Assembly (NCBI RefSeq): GCF_014490035.1 | Contig: NZ_CP061008.1 | Span: 496,001-560,000, forward strand | DNA from: Achromobacter xylosoxidans | Lineage (GTDB): Bacteria; Pseudomonadota; Gammaproteobacteria; Burkholderiales; Burkholderiaceae_B | Reading direction: 5' to 3' | Length of the DNA: 64,000 nt | Part shown: positions 30,051 to 38,163 of the stretch, piece by piece | Position numbering within the stretch: position 1 is the first letter of the stretch | Layout of the letters: each line of letters starts with the position of its first letter | Notes under the pieces: model-generated | Databases searched by the model: none | The model's input: only the letters and a program-made list of their open reading frames with translations | What the model was told of the DNA's origin: nothing | Position numbers and translations under genes: made by a program

Positions 30051-30836
30051 TTACGCTTGGTCTGCGTCCTGATGCGTCTTGCCACGGCCCACATAGGGAA
30101 TGGCGTGGTCGATGGTTTCCCAGATGTAGCGCCCGGACGGGCTTTGCTGTTCCTCGGCCACGTGCGACACCAGGCCGGCCGCGCGCGAGATGACGGCGAA
30201 GCCGCGCATCAGTTCGGTCGGCACGCCGATCTCGCTGAGCAGCGCCGCGACCGCGCCGGTGGCGTTGATGGTGATGTGCCTGCCGTAGGTCTCGTCGATC
30301 GCAGCCGCGAGCAGGCGCAGCGCCTTGAGCGAGTCGCCCTTGAGGTCGGGTTCGGCCTCGGCCAGCGCCAGCAGCTTGATCGAGCGCGGGTCGTCGGGCT
30401 TGTGCAGATGGTGTCCGAAGCCGGGCAACGCGCTGCGCGATTCGCGGAATTCGCGGGCGATCGCCAGGGCTTCCGTGCGGCCATCGTCGGCCTGGCGGAT
30501 GCGGTCCAGCAGGCGCGAGCAGTTTTCCATGGTGCCGACGAACTGGCTGCCCACCGCCATCAGCCCGGACGCCACCGCGCCCTGCAGGTTTTCCGGCGCG
30601 CTCATGTAGATCAACCGCGTGGCAATGGCGCTGGGCGTCAAGCCATGCTCCATCAGCGTGACCAGCACCGCGTCGACGATGCGCAGGTCCACCGGGCGCG
30701 CCTCGCGGCCCAGGATCTGCATGATCATGACTTCGGTGAAGGTCTTCTTGCCGATCAGGTCTTCGACCAGATCCACGTCGCGGTAGGACATGCCGGTGAG
30801 GTGATGCGCGCAGAGGCGGGTTTCGGGCGTTTTCAT
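30051..30836 (-). CDS. Citryl-CoA lyase-like protein (citrate synthase superfamily, short form)
   Basis: 261 residues, equal to the catalytic portion of citrate synthase. The key loop LPGFGHHLHKPDDPRS (about residues 137-152) corresponds to the GFGHRVYK-DPR motif with its catalytic His. The length fits citryl-CoA lyase rather than full citrate synthase. Citryl-CoA lyase splits citryl-CoA to acetyl-CoA and oxaloacetate. It overlaps the upstream acyl-CoA ligase by ATGA, so a ligase makes a CoA ester that this enzyme cleaves. Whether the substrate is citrate or another 3-hydroxy-tricarboxylate or dicarboxylate is not shown by the sequence. Confidence 0.82.
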   Translation of the reverse strand: MKTPETRLCAHHLTGMSYRDVDLVEDLIGKKTFTEVMIMQILGREARPVDLRIVDAVLVTLMEHGLTPSAIATRLIYMSAPENLQGAVASGLMAVGSQFVGTMENCSRLLDRIRQADDGRTEALAIAREFRESRSALPGFGHHLHKPDDPRSIKLLALAEAEPDLKGDSLKALRLLAAAIDETYGRHITINATGAVAALLSEIGVPTELMRGFAVISRAAGLVSHVAEEQQSPSGRYIWETIDHAIPYVGRGKTHQDADQA

Positions 30837-32350
30837 GGGGTCTCCTTCAGGGCCGCGTCACGCACGGCGTTTTTCAGCACCTTGCCCACGCTGGAGCGCG
30901 GCAGACTGTCATGGATGTGGAATTGCTTGGGCGTGGCCACGGGGCCGAGCAGGGCGCGCACGTGGGTCTTCAACTCGTCCGCGCTGGCCTGCGCACCGGG
31001 ATGGAACTGCACGGCGGCGTGAACGGCTTCGCCCCATTTGTCGTCGGGCAGGCCGAACACCGAGCACTCGTACACCGCGGGATGCGCGGATAGCGCGTTC
31101 TCCACGTCCACCGGGTAGATGTTGAAGCCGCCCGTGATGATCACATCGCGCAGCCGGTCCTTCAGGAACAGATAGCCGCGCGTGTCGATCAGGCCGGTGT
31201 CGCCGGTATGCAGCCAGCCGTCCACGACCGTTTCGGCGGTCTTCTCCGGCAGGCGCCAGTAGCCGGACATGACCAGATCGCCCTGCACCACGACCTCGCC
31301 GATCTCGCCGCGCGGCAGCAGCGCGCCGTCGGGCGACATGATGGCCACGTCGCTGAGCCAGGTGACGCGTCCGACCGAGGCGCGGTTCTCCGGGGCTTCC
31401 AGATCGGCGGGCCGCAGCACCGTCATGATCTGCGGCGCCTCGGTCTGGCCGTAGGTGGTGCCCAGCACCGGGCCGAAGAAGTCGCGCGCCCGGTCGATCT
31501 TTTCCACGGGCATGGGCGCGCCGCCGTAGATCAGGTTGCGCAGGCGCGGGAAGTCGGCGCGCGAGACGCCGGGTTGCGCCATGATCATGTAGATCAGCGT
31601 GGGCGGCATGAAGCTCAGCGTGCCGCCGCGTTCGCGGAAGGCGGCGGTGATGCTGGCAGGCGTGACGCCGTCCAGCAGCAGGTGGGCGCCGCCGCAAGCC
31701 AGTACCGGCAAGAGGTAGGTGCCGGTGCCATGCGTGATGGGGGCTGCCACGACGTAGCGGTCTTCGTGGGTCAGGCCCCAGCTCATGATCTGGTTGATGA
31801 TGCCCGCATTCCACGCGTGGTAAGGCTGCATCACGCCCTTGGGCAGGCCGGTGGTGCCGCCGGTGAACTTGATGGCCTGGGTGGCGTCGCGCGGCAGCGC
31901 ATGGCGTTGCGGTTCGCGTCCGGCGCAGCGGGCCAGCAGCGCGTCCAGCGCCAGCGGCGCCGCCGCGTCTTCCAGATGGATGTGGCGGCGGCCTTGCGGC
32001 GCCTGGGCCTCGGGCGCCAGCGGCGCGCCCATGCCGTCCACGATCACGATGGACGGCTCGGTGGCGTCCAGGATGCGCCCGATCTCGCGCTCGGTGCTGC
32101 GGTAGTTGAGCGGCACCCACACCTTGCCGCTGGCCAGCACGGCCAGCAGCGCCAGGATGTGCCGAGCGGAATTGCCGGCACAGATCGCCACCCGCGTTTG
32201 CGGCGCCGGGTCCAGGTCCTGCAAGGCTGCGGCCAGCGCCCGCGTGTCGGCGGCCAACCGTGAGTACGTGACCTGGCCTTCGGGGCCATCCAGCGCGATG
32301 CGTTCCGGATACTGCTCGGCGGCGCGGAAGAAGAAATCTATCGGGTACAT
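30833..32350 (-). CDS. AMP-forming acyl-CoA synthetase (ANL superfamily) of the citryl-CoA-lyase operon
   Basis: 505 residues. Core motifs: the P-loop-like IKFTGGTTGLPKGV, TYGQTEAP (A5), GWLHTGDTG (A7) and the C-terminal swivel KDRLRDVIITGGFNIYPVDVE with the catalytic Lys expected near PRSSVGKVLK. It activates a carboxylic acid to its CoA ester through an acyl-adenylate. Start at MYPIDFFFRAAEQYP; upstream in-frame codons are not family-like. It is 10 bases downstream of the Bug binding protein gene and coupled to the lyase gene. Bacterial citrate activation usually uses other enzyme types, so an ANL ligase feeding a citryl-CoA lyase would be unusual. Confidence 0.88.
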   Translation of the reverse strand: MYPIDFFFRAAEQYPERIALDGPEGQVTYSRLAADTRALAAALQDLDPAPQTRVAICAGNSARHILALLAVLASGKVWVPLNYRSTEREIGRILDATEPSIVIVDGMGAPLAPEAQAPQGRRHIHLEDAAAPLALDALLARCAGREPQRHALPRDATQAIKFTGGTTGLPKGVMQPYHAWNAGIINQIMSWGLTHEDRYVVAAPITHGTGTYLLPVLACGGAHLLLDGVTPASITAAFRERGGTLSFMPPTLIYMIMAQPGVSRADFPRLRNLIYGGAPMPVEKIDRARDFFGPVLGTTYGQTEAPQIMTVLRPADLEAPENRASVGRVTWLSDVAIMSPDGALLPRGEIGEVVVQGDLVMSGYWRLPEKTAETVVDGWLHTGDTGLIDTRGYLFLKDRLRDVIITGGFNIYPVDVENALSAHPAVYECSVFGLPDDKWGEAVHAAVQFHPGAQASADELKTHVRALLGPVATPKQFHIHDSLPRSSVGKVLKNAVRDAALKETP

Positions 32351-32360
32351 CCTGGTGTTC

Positions 32361-33344
32361 CTAGTTGGCTTTGAGGTTGGCGCTCTTGACGACCTTGCCC
32401 CACTTGTCGATCTCGCTGGCAATCTTCCTGGCGTAGGTTTCGGGCGTGTTGGGCTGCTGTGGCGCGTAGAAGCCGGACTGCTGGTAGGACGCCTGCAGCG
32501 CCGGGCTGGCCAAGGCCTTGTTGATGGCCTGGTTCAAGCGTTCGACGACGGGCTTGGGGGTGCCCGCCGGCGCCATCACGCCGAACCAGGATTCCACGTC
32601 GAAGCCGGCCAAGCCGGATTCGGCCAGGGTGGGCGTGTCGGGGGCGGACGGCAGACGCTGCGGCGAGGTGACGCCGATGGCGCGCAGCTTGCCCGCCTGC
32701 ACATGCGGCAGCGACGAGGGCAGGTTGTCGAACATGGAATCCACCTGGCCGCCCAGCAAGTCGGCCACGGCCGGGCCGCTGCCGCGGTACGGCACGTGGA
32801 GGATGTCGGTGCCGGTCTGCATCTTGAACAGTTCGCACGACAGGTGGATGGACGAGCCGCTGCCGGACGAGGCGCAGGTCAGCTTGCCGGGGTTCTTCTT
32901 GGCGTAAGCCACGTATTCCTGCACGGTCTTGACCGGCAGCTTGGGATTGACCACCAGGATGTTCGGAATGGTCGCCAACAGGCCCACCGGCTCGAAGCCC
33001 TTCACGAAGTCATAGTTGAGCTGGCTGTACAGCGTGCGGTTGATGGTGTTGGCGATGGAGCCGACGTACAGCGTGTAGCCGTCTGGCGCGGCGCGCGCGA
33101 CGATTTCCGCGCCGATGTTGCTGTTGGCGCCGGTCTTGTTCTCGACCACGAAAGTCTGGCCCAGTTCTTCCGAGAGGGACTTCGCCATCAGGCGCGCCAC
33201 GATGTCAGTGGCGCCGCCGGCGGCGTAGCCGACCACCAGCGTCACGGGACGCTCGGGATAGGGCTTGGCCGCCAGGGCCGGGGCCGCGAGCAGCGCGCCC
33301 AGGGCGGCCGCCGCGGCGGCCCACCGCTTGCTTTGGATCTTCAT
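32361..33344 (-). CDS. Bug/TctC-family periplasmic solute-binding protein
   Basis: 327 residues with a signal peptide (about 1-25, ALAAPALAAKP) and the Bug fold: YPERPVTLVVGYAAGGATDIVARLMA, VVENKTGANSNIGAEIVARAAPDGYTL, YRGSGPAVADLLGGQVDSMFDNL. Bug proteins are greatly expanded in Bordetella and Achromobacter and bind small carboxylates for tripartite tricarboxylate transporters; no TctA or TctB gene is nearby. It is the first gene of the operon with the ligase and the citryl-CoA-lyase-like protein, opposite an IclR gene, so the acid it binds is probably what the ligase activates. Confidence 0.9.
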   Translation of the reverse strand: MKIQSKRWAAAAAALGALLAAPALAAKPYPERPVTLVVGYAAGGATDIVARLMAKSLSEELGQTFVVENKTGANSNIGAEIVARAAPDGYTLYVGSIANTINRTLYSQLNYDFVKGFEPVGLLATIPNILVVNPKLPVKTVQEYVAYAKKNPGKLTCASSGSGSSIHLSCELFKMQTGTDILHVPYRGSGPAVADLLGGQVDSMFDNLPSSLPHVQAGKLRAIGVTSPQRLPSAPDTPTLAESGLAGFDVESWFGVMAPAGTPKPVVERLNQAINKALASPALQASYQQSGFYAPQQPNTPETYARKIASEIDKWGKVVKSANLKAN

Positions 33345-33360
33345 TGTTGTCTCCGTCCTG

Positions 33361-33381
33361 TTTGTCTAATATTTGGACAAA
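33361..33381. promoter_or_regulatory. Inverted-repeat operator candidate between the Bug operon and the IclR gene
   Basis: TTTGTC-N9-GACAAA lies in the 102-base gap of the divergent pair; 16 of the 20 paired positions over the 21 bases are symmetric. The centre contains TAATAT, which resembles a -10 element. IclR-family regulators commonly bind one such palindrome in a shared divergent promoter, so repression of both directions is plausible. The binding protein is inferred from position. Confidence 0.6.
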
Positions 33382-33446
33382 TCTGCGTCTGCCCGGCTTC
33401 ATATTGGGCTTTGATAGAGGCCTCATCAACGCAAGCTGTCCAAAAA

Positions 33447-34244
33447 ATGAACAAACCAGAATCCGAAGGCTCCGGGCCGCGCGTGTTGCGCCGCGGGTTG
33501 CGCGTGCTGGGTGTGCTGCGGCAGGCGGGGGCGGCGGGCATGCACGTGGTCGACATCGCGCGCGCGGCGGGCATGCAGCGGACCACGGCCTACCGCTATC
33601 TCGACGTGCTGGTTCAGGAGGGCTACGCCCTGCGCGAGTCCGAAGCGCCGCGCTGGCGCGTGGCCGAGCTGGGCGTGATGATGGCGGGCGATCCGCATGC
33701 GCAGGCCGTGCGCAGCCTGCGGCCGGTGCTGCGGCAGATCAGCGACGTCAGCGGCGATTCCGCTTTTCTCATCTGCCGCGCCGGCAACGATTCGCTCTGC
33801 CTGCACCGTGAAGTGGGCAACTACCCCGTGCAGGTGCTGGCGGTTACGGTGGGGCACCGCCAGCCGCTGGGCGTGGGGGCGGCCGGGCTGGCGCTATTGG
33901 CCGCGCTGCCGCCTGACGAGTCGGAAGAGGTGATTGCGCAGAACGAGCAGGCGTTGCGCGCCTACGGCGGCATGACGGTGGCGCAGATGCGGCGCCTGGT
34001 GGAGAACACGCGCGGACGCGGCTGGTCGGTGGTGGGCAACGCGGCGGTGCCCGGCGTGCTGGGCGTGGGCGTGGCCTTGTGCGATGCAGGCGGATATCCG
34101 CGCCTGGCCGTCAGCGTGTCCAGCCTGATCAGCCGCATGCAGGCGGCGCGCCAGCGCAATATCGCCGACCTGATCCGCGCCCAGCTGGCGCAGGACGAGG
34201 TCAGGACGCAGCGCTGGGCGTTGCCGGGGTTTCCGGCGGCCTAG
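33447..34244 (+). CDS. IclR-family transcriptional regulator of the Bug-ligase-lyase operon
   Basis: 265 residues: N-terminal winged helix-turn-helix (about 12-75, VVDIARAAGMQRTTAYRYLDVL) and a GAF-like effector domain (about 85-250: CLHREVGNYPVQV, GHRQPLGVGAAGLALLAALP, RGWSVVGNAAVPGVLGVGVAL). It is divergent from the Bug gene, with the TTTGTC-N9-GACAAA site between them. IclR proteins respond to small organic acids, matching the operon. Its TAG stop shares the four bases CTAG (34241-34244) with the stop of the convergent DUF934 gene. Confidence 0.91.
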   Translation: MNKPESEGSGPRVLRRGLRVLGVLRQAGAAGMHVVDIARAAGMQRTTAYRYLDVLVQEGYALRESEAPRWRVAELGVMMAGDPHAQAVRSLRPVLRQISDVSGDSAFLICRAGNDSLCLHREVGNYPVQVLAVTVGHRQPLGVGAAGLALLAALPPDESEEVIAQNEQALRAYGGMTVAQMRRLVENTRGRGWSVVGNAAVPGVLGVGVALCDAGGYPRLAVSVSSLISRMQAARQRNIADLIRAQLAQDEVRTQRWALPGFPAA

Positions 34245-34786
34245 GCGGCTGCCGGCGTCGGCACCCGGTACGTCTTCTGGTAATGCACCGTGAAAGTCTT
34301 GAAGGCTTCCAGGGCCTTGTGCGGATCGTGGCCGGGCTTGACCAGGAAGCTGTCGAAGCCAACGCGCGCCTGGTAGTGGATGGTGTCGATCATCACGTCG
34401 CCGACCGCGCGCAGTTCACCTTGCCACTGGTAGCGCGTGCGCAGCAGCTGTGCCAACGAATAGCCGCGGCCATCGGTGTAGACCGGAAAATCCACGGCGA
34501 TGAAGGCAATGCCGGCGGGGTCCAGGGTGCCGTCGGCTTCGGCCAGGTCGCGCAGATCGGCGTCGGGGTCGAGCAGGACCGCGACGGGATGCTGGTGGCG
34601 GCGCAGGGTGGCGCGCGAGGTCTTCCAGACGGAAAGCGGCACGATCCAGCCCGGCGCGTCGCCAGGCACCTGGCCCTCGGCGGGAACCTCGGGTTCAGGC
34701 GTGAAGACGCGCGAGGCGTCCGCTTCCAGGCGGCCGTTGCGGATCAGGTGCGGGCCGGGGGCGTCGTGCGGATAGATTTCAGACAT
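34241..34786 (-). CDS. DUF934 protein linked to sulfite/nitrite reductase
   Basis: 181 residues of the DUF934 family, recognised by DLRDLAEADGTLDPAGIAFIAVDFPVYTDGRGYSLAQLLR and the following GDVMIDTIHYQARVGFDSFLVKPG. DUF934 genes usually lie beside assimilatory sulfite-reductase genes in Burkholderiales; the biochemical role is unknown. It overlaps the end of the reductase gene by 8 bases, so the two are translated together. In many relatives cysH comes next; here the gene instead runs tail to tail into the IclR gene. Confidence 0.85.
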   Translation of the reverse strand: MSEIYPHDAPGPHLIRNGRLEADASRVFTPEPEVPAEGQVPGDAPGWIVPLSVWKTSRATLRRHQHPVAVLLDPDADLRDLAEADGTLDPAGIAFIAVDFPVYTDGRGYSLAQLLRTRYQWQGELRAVGDVMIDTIHYQARVGFDSFLVKPGHDPHKALEAFKTFTVHYQKTYRVPTPAAA

Positions 34787-36521
34787 GGGCGGCCTCGGCT
34801 TGCTGCGCGGGTTTGGCGAAGGCGGGATCGGAGTAGACGTCCTGCTTGAAGGGATCGATGCCGACCCGGTCTACCACGTCGATGAAGCGTTCCTCTTCGC
34901 TGTCGCGCAGGCCCAGGTAAGTGCGGATCAGGCGGTCCACCACGCCCGCGACCTGCTCGCGCGCGAATGACGGGCCGATGATGCGGCCGATGGCGGCGCC
35001 GCCGCCGCGCGTGGATTCGATGTCGGGCAGCGGCTTGGCGGCGCCGTTCTGGCGGCCGCCTATGGTGACCTGATACCACTCCTCGCCGGCCTTATCGACG
35101 CCAAGAATGCCGATATGGCCCACGTGATGGTGGCCGCAGGAGTTGATGCAGCCCGAGATGTTCAGGTCCAGCTCGCCGATCTCGAAGAGATAGTCGAGGT
35201 TGTCGAACTGGCGCTGGATGGCTTCGGCCACGGGGATGGAGACGGCATTGGCCAGCGCGCAGAAATCCCCGCCCGGACAGGCGATGATGTTGGTCAGCAG
35301 CCCGATGTTGGGCGTGGCCAGGTTCAGCGCCTGCAACGTGGTCCAGAGTTCATGCAGGCGCGCGCGGCGCACGTCGGCCAGGATCAGGTTCTGCTCGTGC
35401 GAGACGCGCAGCTCGCCGAAGCCGTAGTCGTCGGCCAGGTCGGCCACCGCGTCCATCTGGTCGGCGGTGATATCGCCCGGCGGCACGCCGGTGGGCTTGA
35501 GCGACACGGTGACCGCGGCATAGCCGGCTACCTTGTGCGGATGCACGTTGGTGCGCAGCCAGCGCGCAAAGCGCGGATCGGCGGCGGCCAGCGCGGCGGT
35601 GTTGTCCACGTCCTGCGCGGCGGTGGCGTCGTATTGCGGCCAGACGAAGCGGGCCTTGATGCTGTCGACGAATTCCTGGGTGATGGTGTCGGGGCCGCCC
35701 TTGATGAGCTGCCACTGTTCGTCCACCTGTTGCGCGTAGACTTCCGGCGTCAGGTCCTTGACGAGGATCTTGATGCGCGCCTTGTACTTGTTGTCGCGGC
35801 GGCCGTGCAGGTTGTAGACCCGCAGCGCGGCCTGCAGATAGGTCAGCAGGTCCTGCCATTCGACGAAGGGGTTGATCAGCTTGCCGACGATGGGCGTGCG
35901 GCCCAAACCGCCGCCGACCCAGACCCGGAAGCCCAGCTTGCCGTCGCGTTCGACGGCTTGCAGGCCGATGTCGTGCACGCCCACGGCCGCGCGGTCCTGC
36001 ACCGCGCCGCTGACCGCGATCTTGAACTTGCGCGGCAGGAAGGCAAATTCGGGATGCAGCGTGGACCACTGGCGGATGATCTCGCACCACACCAGCGGAT
36101 CCACCAGTTCGTCCGGCGCGACGCCGGCGAAGTGGTCGGTGGTGGTGTTGCGGATGCAGTTGCCGCTGGTCTGGATGGCGTGCATCTGCACCGTGGCGAG
36201 TTCGGCCAGGATGGCCGGCACGTCTTCCAGCTTGGGCCAGTTGAACTGGATGTTCTGGCGGGTGCTGAAATGGCCGTAGCCGCGGTCCCATTTGCGGGCA
36301 ATGTGCGCCAGCGTGCGCAATTGGCGCGACGCCAGGATGCCGTAGGGAATGGCGACGCGCAGCATGGGCGCGTGGCGCTGGATGTACAGGCCGTTCTGCA
36401 GGCGCAAAACGCGGAATTCATCTTCCGTTAGTTGGCCATCGAGGAAGCGGCGCGTCTGGTCGGAGAATTGCGCCACGCGTTGCTCGACGAGCTGCTGGTC
36501 GACGGGGTCATACACGTACAT
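34779..36521 (-). CDS. Ferredoxin-type nitrite/sulfite reductase, siroheme 4Fe-4S haemoprotein (CysI-like)
   Basis: 580 residues with duplicated ferredoxin-like and catalytic halves: GYGHFSTRQNIQFNW and IQTSGNCIRNTTTDHF in the first half, VSHEQNLILADV in the second. The Cys ligands of the coupled siroheme/4Fe-4S centre are in CPGGDFCALAN and SGCINSCGHHHVGHIG. It reduces sulfite to sulfide (or nitrite to ammonia) with six electrons. Pairing with DUF934 favours assimilatory sulfite reduction. Start at MYVYDPVDQQ. The AT-rich upstream segment near 36600-36650 is a likely CysB/Cbl-type promoter, but I could not fix a site. Confidence 0.9.
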   Translation of the reverse strand: MYVYDPVDQQLVEQRVAQFSDQTRRFLDGQLTEDEFRVLRLQNGLYIQRHAPMLRVAIPYGILASRQLRTLAHIARKWDRGYGHFSTRQNIQFNWPKLEDVPAILAELATVQMHAIQTSGNCIRNTTTDHFAGVAPDELVDPLVWCEIIRQWSTLHPEFAFLPRKFKIAVSGAVQDRAAVGVHDIGLQAVERDGKLGFRVWVGGGLGRTPIVGKLINPFVEWQDLLTYLQAALRVYNLHGRRDNKYKARIKILVKDLTPEVYAQQVDEQWQLIKGGPDTITQEFVDSIKARFVWPQYDATAAQDVDNTAALAAADPRFARWLRTNVHPHKVAGYAAVTVSLKPTGVPPGDITADQMDAVADLADDYGFGELRVSHEQNLILADVRRARLHELWTTLQALNLATPNIGLLTNIIACPGGDFCALANAVSIPVAEAIQRQFDNLDYLFEIGELDLNISGCINSCGHHHVGHIGILGVDKAGEEWYQVTIGGRQNGAAKPLPDIESTRGGGAAIGRIIGPSFAREQVAGVVDRLIRTYLGLRDSEEERFIDVVDRVGIDPFKQDVYSDPAFAKPAQQAEAAHV

Positions 36522-36656
36522 GTCTACTGCCCTTGAAGTCTTCTCGGTCTGAGCCCTTGCGCTCGCCTGGCGCAATGCGGCAGGGGAAAGGGGTTCATAA
36601 CCGTAACAGGCAGCTATGGCGACCGTCTAAGTCATTCTGGTAATAAGATAATGGGG

Positions 36657-36738
36657 CCCCCACGCTGCGCCCGCTTTGCGGGCTTGCTGCCCCCCGAGGG
36701 GGCTGTCCCGCCTTGGGGCGGCCCGGCGGCGGGACGGC
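36657..36738. repeat. GC-rich hairpin repeat, copy 1
   Basis: This copy consists of CCCCCACGCTG (36657-36667), a short variable part, and then a 56-base core (36683-36738). The core contains two hairpins, GCCCCC-CGA-GGGGGC and GTCCCGCC...GGCGGGAC. It matches copy 2 in 55 of 56 core positions. It lies in the 333-base gap between the reductase and DUF2970 genes. I recall this sequence type as a dispersed intergenic repeat in Bordetella and Achromobacter genomes; that is recollection, not a search result. Confidence 0.75.
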
Positions 36739-36747
36739 CGATGTATA

Positions 36748-36821
36748 CCCCCACGCTGACGCGCGCTTGCTGCCCCCCGAGGGGGCTGTCCCGCCTTGGG
36801 ACGGCCCGGCGGCGGGACGGC
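36748..36821. repeat. GC-rich hairpin repeat, copy 2
   Basis: Direct repeat of copy 1: CCCCCACGCTG at 36748-36758 and the 56-base core at 36766-36821, with one difference (TTGGGACGG for TTGGGGCGG). The part between lead-in and core is 8 bases shorter than in copy 1. The two copies could act as transcript ends for the DUF2970 gene, which reads towards them. Short open frames across the repeats exist on both strands only because the repeat lacks stops. Confidence 0.75.
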
Positions 36822-36854
36822 AATTCTTGTGGGACAGTCGATTCAACAGCCGAT

Positions 36855-37046
36855 TTACAACGCCGCGTTCACCGCCCACTTCGCTACCACGACCAGGATG
36901 ACCACCAGACAGGCCGCCATCAGCAGCCCGGTCAATATCAATGGCGCCGGCTTGTTGTTGGCGATGTCGGCATCGTAGCCCCGCCCGCGGCGCACGCCGA
37001 AGAATCCCCACAGCACGGATTTGACCGTGCGCAAGAAACTGAGCAT
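36855..37046 (-). CDS. DUF2970 small single-pass membrane protein
   Basis: 63 residues. The N-terminal half, FLRTVKSVLWGFFGVRRG, is the DUF2970 signature, followed by a single membrane helix (about 37-60, LILTGLLMAACLVVILVVV). A perfect AGGAGGT ribosome site precedes the ATG. Members are common small inner-membrane proteins of betaproteobacteria with no known function; some are seen near cytochrome oxidase genes. Here its neighbours are the reductase gene and a LysR gene 75 bases upstream on the same strand. Confidence 0.88.
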   Translation of the reverse strand: MLSFLRTVKSVLWGFFGVRRGRGYDADIANNKPAPLILTGLLMAACLVVILVVVAKWAVNAAL

Positions 37047-37120
37047 GTAGACCTCCTGGCGTCGTGGCGATGCTGCAAATGTAGGCCGGCGCCGTCCGCG
37101 GAGACAGATGCAGATCCGCC

Positions 37121-38056
37121 TTACCCGACCGTATCAGACGCCGGACCGGCGGGGGCGCCGATGCCGCGCACGATGTGGTCCAGCAGTTCGCGCGCGGCGG
37201 GGGACACATGGCGGCCGGCGCGGCTCAGCACGTGCAGGCTGCCCTGGTTGAGGATGGGGTTGGCCAGCGGCAGGCTGGCCAGGCGCTGGGCGCGCAGGTC
37301 GGCCGTGACCGCGATGGGCGGCGTAAGCGCGTAGCCGATGCCGGCGGCGGCGAACTGCCACAGCGCCTTGAAGGACGAGGTGGTCAGCACGTTGCGCAGC
37401 CTGACCTGTTCGCTGATTTCGGCGGCCTGGATGTGCTGGCGCACACCGAAACCCTCCTGCATGGACGCGCCGGGATAGTCGGCCAGATCGGTCAGCAGCA
37501 GGGGACGGCGCAGCAGGGTCAGCGGGTGGTCCTCGCGGACAATGGCGCGGATGGGCTCGGGCCGTGAGTAATGGGTGCGCAGGCGGGCGTCGTTGGGGGG
37601 CTGGAACACCAGTCCGATATAGGCGCGGTCATCCACGATGCGCTGCACGATCTCGGAGGTGCGCGCCACGTCGATGTCCAGGGTGACCTCCGGGTGGCTG
37701 CGCCAGTAGCCGGGCAGCACGCGCTCGAACATCAGCTCCACGAAGCCTTCGCCCAGCACCAGGTCTATGTGTCCCCGTTCGGCCTTGCGCAGGCTGTCGA
37801 TCTCGGAGAAGAAGCTCTCCTGGATGTCCTGCTGGCGCTTGATGTAGCGCGCCAGGATATGGCCGGCGTCGGTCGGCACCACACCGCGCCCGCGGCGCTC
37901 GAACAGGGCGATGCCGCAATCGCGCTCCAGCGCGGCGATGGCGCGGCTGACGGCGGACGGGTCCATGTCCAGCACTTCGGCGGCGCCGCGCACCGAGCCG
38001 CGGCTCATGACCTGCATGAAATAGTGGGTGCGGCGGGCGTCGAGTTTTTCGTCCAT
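37121..38056 (-). CDS. LysR-family regulator divergent from the DUF3100 transporter-like gene
   Basis: 311 residues: N-terminal helix-turn-helix (about 8-66: SRGSVRGAAEVLDMDPSAVSRAIAALE) and an effector-binding domain (about 93-300). Start at MDEKLDARRTHYF, with GGAGCCC upstream; a longer in-frame start lacks family support. The 292-base gap to the divergent DUF3100 gene has two inverted repeats built on TTGCAT, one with exact T-N11-A LysR geometry, so this protein probably controls both. Its ligand is presumably the DUF3100 substrate, which is unknown. Confidence 0.9.
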   Translation of the reverse strand: MDEKLDARRTHYFMQVMSRGSVRGAAEVLDMDPSAVSRAIAALERDCGIALFERRGRGVVPTDAGHILARYIKRQQDIQESFFSEIDSLRKAERGHIDLVLGEGFVELMFERVLPGYWRSHPEVTLDIDVARTSEIVQRIVDDRAYIGLVFQPPNDARLRTHYSRPEPIRAIVREDHPLTLLRRPLLLTDLADYPGASMQEGFGVRQHIQAAEISEQVRLRNVLTTSSFKALWQFAAAGIGYALTPPIAVTADLRAQRLASLPLANPILNQGSLHVLSRAGRHVSPAARELLDHIVRGIGAPAGPASDTVG

Positions 38057-38117
38057 GGCGAGGGCTCCGTGGCGGGAGTGCGGCGGCAGATCCACAGATA
38101 CAATCTAGGGTTTACCC

Positions 38118-38140
38118 TTGCATGGTGCGAGATCATGCAA
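38118..38140. promoter_or_regulatory. LysR-type T-N11-A operator candidate
   Basis: TTGCAT-N11-ATGCAA is a perfect 6+6 inverted repeat (7+7 if the flanking G/C pair is counted) with precisely the T-N11-A spacing that defines LysR recognition sites. It lies 62 bases upstream of the LysR start and about 210 bases upstream of the DUF3100 start, in their shared control region. Confidence 0.65.
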
Positions 38141-38163
38141 AATTTTCCCTGGAAAAGCCTATC

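Noticed and set aside
36651..37334. Open frames running through the GC-rich repeats, and a possible CRISPR-like array
   Set aside because: Only two repeat units, both self-complementary, with a single short spacer and no cas genes; the frames owe their length to the stop-free repeat.
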